In this document: positions 59,601 through 64,000 of the stretch, in pieces
Layout: every line of letters starts with the position of its first letter
Position numbering within the stretch: the stretch's first letter is position 1
DNA from: an uncultured Aquimarina sp.
Lineage (GTDB): Bacteria > Bacteroidota > Bacteroidia > Flavobacteriales > Flavobacteriaceae
Reading direction: 5' to 3'
DNA: 64,000 nucleotides
NCBI GenBank assembly: GCA_947500845.1
Contig: CANMTP010000010.1
Location: 1-64,000, forward strand
Notes under the pieces: model-generated
Databases searched by the model: none
The model's input: only the letters and a program-made list of their open reading frames with translations
Told to the model about the DNA's origin: nothing
Position numbers and translations under genes: made by a program

Positions 59601-59949
59601 AAGCACAGGAGAACCTAATGACATTCAAATTACTGCGACTGAAGCTTATTTTAACAATATAGGTTTTGGTATCGATGAAGCTTTAATTTATGATGCTACA
59701 CATATTAGATTACGAGAAGCCTCTCTTACTTACAATTTGGATAAAAAATGGTTAGAGAAAACTCCATTTGGCTCTTTAAGTCTTTCCCTAGTAGGACAAA
59801 ACTTATTTGTACATGCGTTTAATGTGCCTAGCAGTGTTAATTATGATCCTGAATTAAATAGCTTAGGGGTAGGTAATTCCCAAGGTTTTGATTACCTAAC
59901 CTCTTGGAATTCAAGAAGGTATGGTTTTAGTGTAAAATTATCATTTTAA
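56698..59949 (+). CDS. SusC/RagA-type TonB-linked outer-membrane transporter
   Basis: A 1083-residue outer-membrane importer. After the signal peptide (cleaved near FAQE, residue ~23) comes a carboxypeptidase-regulatory-like domain (TITGKITDSGGLPLPGVNIV). The TonB-contact segment ELEEVIVTAQGIRKEKKALG follows, then a plug (RGKAAGVRITGTGGVSGSGA, ILKGLSATALYGSLGKNGVI) and a long beta barrel ending YGFSVKLSF. It works with the SusD-like lipoprotein encoded 13 bases downstream. No glycosidase, peptidase or regulator lies next to it, so the nutrient cannot be inferred. Confidence 0.93.
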   Translation: MKSPTKQILMLFLALVVQVSFAQEQTITGKITDSGGLPLPGVNIVIRGTSTGTQSDFDGLYSIDASSNDILVYSFLGFKTKEIPVGASSTINVQLEESASELEEVIVTAQGIRKEKKALGYAVSTVASEDIEQKADTDIGKILRGKAAGVRITGTGGVSGSGANIIIRGLSSVTGSNQPLFIVDGVPFDGSAGGANQDDSNANSSASFQSGNVSSRFADIDPNNIESVNILKGLSATALYGSLGKNGVILITTKTGANIQKKFEFTINQSFFFNDIVLPDYQDTWGNGFQNVYGAFFSNWGARFDSQETIPNAFRTMLTRNFGVEPSELFPNRADLDASDVVYRPYDSQEDFFRTGTISTTSINASGSLGDKGSITASYAYTDDQGFIPNNFLRRNNISFGGNYKFDNKISLSGKFSYAKTEIESPFTDASTGSDVVIADNGTGAIASIWNVLYLPRSVDINDPFQHPITGESLWYRGGNDRTNPRWVLNNTKDSNSTDRLFGNFNISLPLLDWLDVRYRVGLDNQNVRNTRAINRGGNDGIHPLGYLQISNERFTIWDHSILVGIDKQLTEDLSLQSTLGTTLQNRIRFRDGVEGRDQIIFGLQNLGNYRTNSAIIEGTVFPGNIFPYQRQTEENNLSLYATATFAYKDYLYANGAIRNEWTSTLEPENRSQFSPGVSLSFIPTSAFKDIVSTNGLNFLKLRMGYGTSPGFPSPYNTRNILALTPNAFQGSGTGLTTTGINNFLANPDLKPELTKEIEAGIEARLLNNRLGFEVTAYRRDTEDLIIQRPLSPETGYNLTFTNIGNVINEGIEATFNIDAIRTDNFKWKISGIYTTNFSEVEGLNEGEQILYGGLFNVPRNAAINGRQLGVIFGGRFERDEDGNILVDEDGYWKQDSENGIIGDPNPNWFMTLNNSISWKNLTLDMQWEYQHGGDIYATTVGALVGRGLVEDTDFDRTQGIVLPGIRESTGEPNDIQITATEAYFNNIGFGIDEALIYDATHIRLREASLTYNLDKKWLEKTPFGSLSLSLVGQNLFVHAFNVPSSVNYDPELNSLGVGNSQGFDYLTSWNSRRYGFSVKLSF

Positions 59950-59962
59950 TTGATATATAAAG

Positions 59963-61720
59963 ATGAAAAAAATAGTTAAAAATATTATAGCCGTCATTAT
60001 AATAGTGTCGTCTATCGTTTCCTGTGAAACAACTGAGTTGGACCTTAATGTAGATCCTAATTCGCCACCTGTACAATTAGACCCTGATTTCTTTCTAAAT
60101 CAGATACAATTTGATTTTTCAGAATTTTTCGAAAATGTAACTTCGGCTGGAGCTGAAACCGTGCGTTTAGAATATATGTTTAATCAATACGAGTTTCGAT
60201 TCATAAATACAAATACAGATCTAACAAATGCATGGACTATTGCCTATGCAGACATTTTAAAAGATATAGACACCATTCTTCCAGTTTATGAAGAAGAACA
60301 ATTGCTTATACATTCTGGTATTGCAAAATCCTTGCGAGCATATACCGTTATGACTCTGGTAGATTATTTTGGCGATGTACCCTTCAATGATGCTCTTAAT
60401 GGTGATAGTGGAACAATTTTCCCCATTGCTAACGATTCGCGAGAAGTTTATGAGAATGCTTTAATTGATATCAATGGAGCTCTAGCTGATTTTGCATCGG
60501 TTACTAGTGATACAGACGCACCGGCTCAAGATTTGTTTTATGGAGGAAATCCTTCGCAATGGATTAAGTTTACAAATACTTTGAAATTAAAATATTTTTT
60601 AAACCTTCGCTTAGTTGATGAAGCAACCGCTGCTTCTGAAATTCAATCGCTGATCTCTGAAAATAATTTAATCGACACTAGTTCTGATAATTTTTATTGG
60701 AGAGCATCAAATGTTGAACTTCCACAAAGTAGGAACCAATATTATGTAAATGAATATTTGGCAGCCACCACTGGAGATTATATCTCTAATTACTTAATGT
60801 GGTCGTTAGCGGTAGAAAAAGGACTAGAAGACCCTAGATTAAGATATTATGTTTACAGGCAAACTGATGAATTTCCTACTAGTGTTGCCGATCTAAATAA
60901 TGAAATAGATTGCTGGAATAATCCCCGACCAGGCTCTTATACTCCAATAGATTCTGAAAATGCGAACAGATCGTTACCCCCACTACCATTTTGTGCTTTG
61001 TTTGGAAGAGGAGATGGTTATTGGGGCAGGGATCATGCTAATCGAGAAGGGATCCCACCAGATAATGCTTTAAGAAGTACTTATGGAGTTTATCCTGTTG
61101 GAGGTAGATTTGATGACAACAGTGCAACTAGAATTGGAGCTAACGATGGCTTAGACGGTGCTGGTATATGGCCGATCATGAGTGATTCATTTACCTATTT
61201 CATGAGAGCCGAAGCCTCGCTTTATCTTGGAACCGGTGAGAATACAAGAGAATTATTAGAAACTGCTATTAGAAAATCTATTAATAATGTTCAAGAACTA
61301 GGAGGAAGCTATATGGCAGATTTAGCTGCTGAAATCGCAATTCCAGATGATCCAAATACACCTGCAGATGAAACCAGAACTAAAGGAGAACTTTTTGTAC
61401 CGGATCAAAATGATATTAATGACTATGTAGATTATGTTTTAGATAGATATGATAATGCTGCTTCAATTGATTTAAGAATGGCAATAGTAGGAAAGGAATA
61501 CTGGATATCATTATTTGGAAACGGAGTAGAAGCTTACAACTTATATAAAAGAACAGGAACTCCAATTAATCTACAACCTACCTTATTGGGAACAGGTAAT
61601 TTCCCTCGAACTTTTTTATATCCAGCAGTTTCTGCAGATAGAAATATTAATATAAGTAATGAAAATAGATCTCTTACCGATAAAACGTTTTGGGATACTA
61701 ATCCATTAGAAATTCAATAA
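59963..61720 (+). CDS. SusD/RagB-type nutrient-binding lipoprotein
   Basis: A 585-residue surface lipoprotein that caps the SusC-type barrel and captures substrate. The signal peptide ends in VSSIVSCETTELDLNVDPNS, with the lipidated Cys near residue 21 and the DPN motif common in SusD_like proteins. TPR-like helices are visible (NAWTIAYADILKDIDTI, YTVMTLVDYFGDVPFNDAL), and the C-terminal part has EYWISLFGNGVEAYNLYKRT. It fits the SusD-like_2 group rather than classical starch SusD. It lies between the transporter and a third lipoprotein gene. Confidence 0.92.
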   Translation: MKKIVKNIIAVIIIVSSIVSCETTELDLNVDPNSPPVQLDPDFFLNQIQFDFSEFFENVTSAGAETVRLEYMFNQYEFRFINTNTDLTNAWTIAYADILKDIDTILPVYEEEQLLIHSGIAKSLRAYTVMTLVDYFGDVPFNDALNGDSGTIFPIANDSREVYENALIDINGALADFASVTSDTDAPAQDLFYGGNPSQWIKFTNTLKLKYFLNLRLVDEATAASEIQSLISENNLIDTSSDNFYWRASNVELPQSRNQYYVNEYLAATTGDYISNYLMWSLAVEKGLEDPRLRYYVYRQTDEFPTSVADLNNEIDCWNNPRPGSYTPIDSENANRSLPPLPFCALFGRGDGYWGRDHANREGIPPDNALRSTYGVYPVGGRFDDNSATRIGANDGLDGAGIWPIMSDSFTYFMRAEASLYLGTGENTRELLETAIRKSINNVQELGGSYMADLAAEIAIPDDPNTPADETRTKGELFVPDQNDINDYVDYVLDRYDNAASIDLRMAIVGKEYWISLFGNGVEAYNLYKRTGTPINLQPTLLGTGNFPRTFLYPAVSADRNINISNENRSLTDKTFWDTNPLEIQ

Positions 61721-61732
61721 AAGTAATTAAAT

Positions 61733-62707
61733 ATGAAATTTAAGTATAAATATATAATGAGTATATTGTTGGTAGCACTAACAATTGCATGTTCAGATGA
61801 TGATAAATTGCCAGTAGATTTTGATGAATTAATTAATAGCGGGCTACCATTTGCATCTAGAACAGATTTTGAAAGCGAATTCAAACCCATTGAAGGAGAA
61901 CTTTTTTTAAAAGAAGCCGATCTTGAAGATTATAACATTTCTATTACATTTGAATTAAATTCGCCAGAAGACGGAGCCAATGTAAACGCAATTAAGATTG
62001 TAGGAAGCTTCAAGGATAATAACGTCGAAATAGTTGGAAATGACACTATTGATGTATCGAAAAGCAATATTTTATTAAAAGAAATTTCGTCCTCTCAGTT
62101 TTCAACATCTTCTAATGATTTGCCTGAAGTAACTTTTACTATCACCGGACAAGAATTGCTTCAAGCTTTTGATTATACAGCTGTTGACATTAAAGGATTA
62201 GATGTTTTCACCTACAGAGTGATATTAGTTACTGATGAAGGTGAATTTACAGATGTAAGTTCAAATTTTGATAATCAATCTGCTGATCACAGCTTTGACG
62301 CACAAGTACTATGCCCCTCAGACTTTAGCGCTCAATTCACTTATCTTAGTACCAATCTATCTACTCCTGAAATAGATGAACCTGATGGAGGTTGGCCCAA
62401 TCAAAGCGGATCTGGTGAGTTTAGAGAAATAAGAGAAGGTGTTTACGAAATCACGCCAGGAGTTACGTTTGGAGCATTAGAGTTATGGAATCGAGGTGTA
62501 ACGGCTGGTCCAGATAGTGTGTTTTTAAGGGATAATTGTGGAACTTTTAGCTTTATTGGTGAGGATAGTGATGACAATGGATACCAAATATCACCTTTTG
62601 TAATCGATGGCAATCAACTTACTTTTACATGGGAAAATGATGAAGATGAATCGGGAACAGTAACGTTGACAAGAACAGACGGACAAATATGGCCGGATCT
62701 AAACTAA
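61733..62707 (+). CDS. Lipoprotein linked to the SusCD pair, family unclear
   Basis: A 324-residue lipoprotein; the signal peptide ends in LTIACSDDDK, with an acidic export-type sequence after the cysteine. The N-terminal half (~25-190) looks like beta-sandwich domains with ISITFELNSPEDGANVNAIK and TFTITGQELLQAFDY. The C-terminal half (~190-324) has two cysteines (LCPSDFSAQF, RDNCGTFSF), with Gly/Asp-rich strands. It follows susD by 12 bases and probably forms part of the surface complex. The ligand is unknown. Confidence 0.75.
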   Translation: MKFKYKYIMSILLVALTIACSDDDKLPVDFDELINSGLPFASRTDFESEFKPIEGELFLKEADLEDYNISITFELNSPEDGANVNAIKIVGSFKDNNVEIVGNDTIDVSKSNILLKEISSSQFSTSSNDLPEVTFTITGQELLQAFDYTAVDIKGLDVFTYRVILVTDEGEFTDVSSNFDNQSADHSFDAQVLCPSDFSAQFTYLSTNLSTPEIDEPDGGWPNQSGSGEFREIREGVYEITPGVTFGALELWNRGVTAGPDSVFLRDNCGTFSFIGEDSDDNGYQISPFVIDGNQLTFTWENDEDESGTVTLTRTDGQIWPDLN

Positions 62708-62727
62708 AAAATAAAAAATATTAAAAT

Positions 62728-62770
62728 AAAAACAAGGGGTTTCCAATAGGGAATTCCTTGTTTTTATTTT
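62728..62770 (+). terminator. Terminator of the SusCD operon
   Basis: AAAAACAAGG and CCTTGTTTTT form the outer stem, TTTCC / GGGAA an inner one, followed by a T-rich tail. It starts about 20 bases past the stop of the third lipoprotein gene. Confidence 0.85.
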
Positions 62771-62824
62771 ATATATTAAGAGTACTTATTCTTTAATTAT
62801 ATTGATCTTCTCTAAAAGTATTTT

Positions 62825-63577
62825 ATGATGTATAAATGTGTAAATAAAATAAAGACCGTTTTTTTAAGCTTAGTCGCTTTTAGCATTTTACCAATGAAAG
62901 CGCAACAGCCCAGACCTACTAGTAGTGGAGCGCCAAGGCAATATATGAACACAATGCACGCCTTCCAAGAATTTAGAAAACTTTTAAATAAAGAAATAAA
63001 AGATAACCCAATAAGTTTAGAAGATATAAAAGGCAGTCCTTATATGGATGATAAATTTAAATTAGGTAGTATTTTTGTTAATGATTCACTAATCGAAAAG
63101 AGTTTGATTAGATACAATATTTATTCTGACGAAATTGAAATTAAAGAAAATAATGAACTGTTTAGCCTCTTAAAAATTGATAATTCTTCAGTTATTATAA
63201 ATGAACAAAAAATAACGTATCGAAAATATTTGACTGACTCTGGCAAAATCGAAGGCGGATACTTCGTTTTGCTTTTTAAAGGAGAATTTTTGAATTTATA
63301 TAAAAAACTTAGATGTAAACTCTCTTCACCAATAAAGGCTCCTACTCCCAACCAGAAGAATAGAGCAGCTAAATTTCTCACATACACGGATTATTATGTA
63401 AAATTTAATGAAAAAAGTAAATTCAAAAAAATAAAGAGTAAGCAAAAATTTATTTTAGAATTAATGAATGACAGAAAAGATGTCATTAAAAAATTAATAC
63501 AAGAAGAAAAAATTGATTTCAAAAAAGAAAACGATTTGATTTCGATATTCAAGGAATACAACAATTTGAATATATAG
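62825..63577 (+). CDS. Exported hypothetical protein
   Basis: A 250-residue protein that I do not recognise. Residues 1-26 form a signal peptide ending in LPMKAQ. After a Pro/Ser-rich start (QQPRPTSSGAPRQYM) come a helical segment, a likely beta part (KFKLGSIFVNDSLIEKSLIR, YRKYLTDSGKIEGGYFVLLF) and a very Lys-rich C-terminal helix (KSKQKFILELMNDRKDVIKK). Its start may be 62825 or the next ATG at 62828. It follows the SusCD terminator by 54 bases, so a shared function is uncertain. Confidence 0.65.
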   Translation: MMYKCVNKIKTVFLSLVAFSILPMKAQQPRPTSSGAPRQYMNTMHAFQEFRKLLNKEIKDNPISLEDIKGSPYMDDKFKLGSIFVNDSLIEKSLIRYNIYSDEIEIKENNELFSLLKIDNSSVIINEQKITYRKYLTDSGKIEGGYFVLLFKGEFLNLYKKLRCKLSSPIKAPTPNQKNRAAKFLTYTDYYVKFNEKSKFKKIKSKQKFILELMNDRKDVIKKLIQEEKIDFKKENDLISIFKEYNNLNI

Positions 63578-64000
63578 AGATCTATACTTAGTTATTTGTA
63601 ATTCCTTTTTGATATACCTTGCAAATATCGATTATCTTAGCCATTACATTATTGAAAATCGTGTTATATTCCGGGAGCGATTGTTTCTAAAACGAAACTC
63701 ATTAAAAGATCGATTTAGATTAAAACTACTTACCCATTGATAGATAGCCTTACACAGACTTTAATACGATGTAATCAATCATTGTATGCTTTTAACAATC
63801 GGCACTATATCCATTTCATTTACCTTTACTTACTTTCGCTTTTCAACTAATATCACCGATGAATTTAATAAAACACCTAGCGAAAAAATCTTCTATTTTT
63901 TTTAGACCTACATTTGTTTGATTTTAGAACTATATGGCACTCTTAGAATTAAGCGATATTTTAAAAGAATGGTTTATACTCGGGGTCAAAAATTGACAAT
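63578..64000. other. 423-base stretch without a recognisable gene
   Basis: AT-rich sequence with stops in all frames at short intervals. A 20-codon open frame at 63934-63996 is too short to support. A short frame near 63856-63890 reads EFNKTPSEK, which recalls the end of AraC-type regulators, but nothing upstream supports such a gene. No RNA gene or terminator was seen. Confidence 0.5.

Noticed and set aside
63800-63905. Possible end of an AraC-type regulator (EFNKTPSEK)
   Set aside because: Only about nine residues look right; the upstream sequence has stops and no helix-turn-helix.

Overview
The window is chromosomal DNA from an AT-rich member of the Bacteroidota, almost certainly family Flavobacteriaceae; protein style and gene order would fit Aquimarina or a close relative, but the genus is a guess. 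The grounds are: TANNTTTG-type promoters with an upstream TTG/TTTG, genes largely without Shine-Dalgarno sequences, SusC/SusD and FecI/FecR/TonB-receptor loci, family-specific genes (DUF1599, the BT_3928-type DoxX fusion, DUF4293, DUF3667), and a str-S10-spc-alpha ribosomal superoperon with no tuf gene beside fusA.

Layout. (1) 0.2-5.8 kb, minus strand: DUF1599, DoxX/thioredoxin-like fusion, lone OppB-type permease, tpiA, prmA, clpS. (2) 5.9-8.5 kb, plus: folP, a tandem intergenic repeat, the diadenylate cyclase cdaA and an overlapping zinc-ribbon membrane protein. (3) 8.6-12.3 kb: an ABC exporter and truA (minus), a YfcE-like phosphoesterase (plus), DUF4293 (minus). (4) 12.3-16.7 kb, plus: rho with a long leader and a low-complexity insert, a lipoprotein MsrA, and an SH3/Ala-rich coiled-coil exported protein behind a long leader. 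(5) 16.9-19.2 kb, minus: ffh and folD. (6) 19.3-26.6 kb, accessory: a decayed fasciclin gene, an intact four-domain fasciclin lipoprotein, an unrecognised duplicated-domain lipoprotein, and, divergent from it, an ECF sigma / FecR / STN-TonB receptor signalling operon. (7) 26.6-34.1 kb: GNAT acetyltransferase, argS, a hypothetical gene, an SDR/DUF2867 protein, a CpeT-family lipoprotein, and an operon of two pentein hydrolases with an Rrf2 regulator. (8) 34.2-38.6 kb: a long palindromic element, then gltA, eno and carA. (9) 38.6-56.1 kb, minus: the ribosomal superoperon from rpsL to rplQ, including fusA, secY, infA and rpoA. (10) 56.7-63.6 kb, plus: a SusC/SusD pair with a third lipoprotein and a further exported protein. 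No gene is seen in the last 420 bases.

How it works together. Most of the window is housekeeping: translation, protein export (SecY, Ffh), folate and one-carbon metabolism (FolP, FolD), glycolysis and TCA cycle (TpiA, Eno, GltA), tRNA modification and charging. The accessory parts are cell-surface systems: a self-contained outer-membrane signalling cascade (receptor to FecR to sigma factor) and a SusCD-type importer without neighbouring enzymes.

I do not see a clear-cut new defence or biosynthetic system. The least explained items are: a structured 230-base spacer with a terminator-like hairpin between rpsJ and rplC; a 181-bp full-length imperfect palindrome upstream of the pentein operon; a dispersed ~80-bp intergenic repeat family; the duplicated-domain lipoprotein beside the sigma/anti-sigma operon; and the translationally coupled cdaA-DUF3667 pair. 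No tRNA, rRNA, CRISPR array or intact transposase gene was found.
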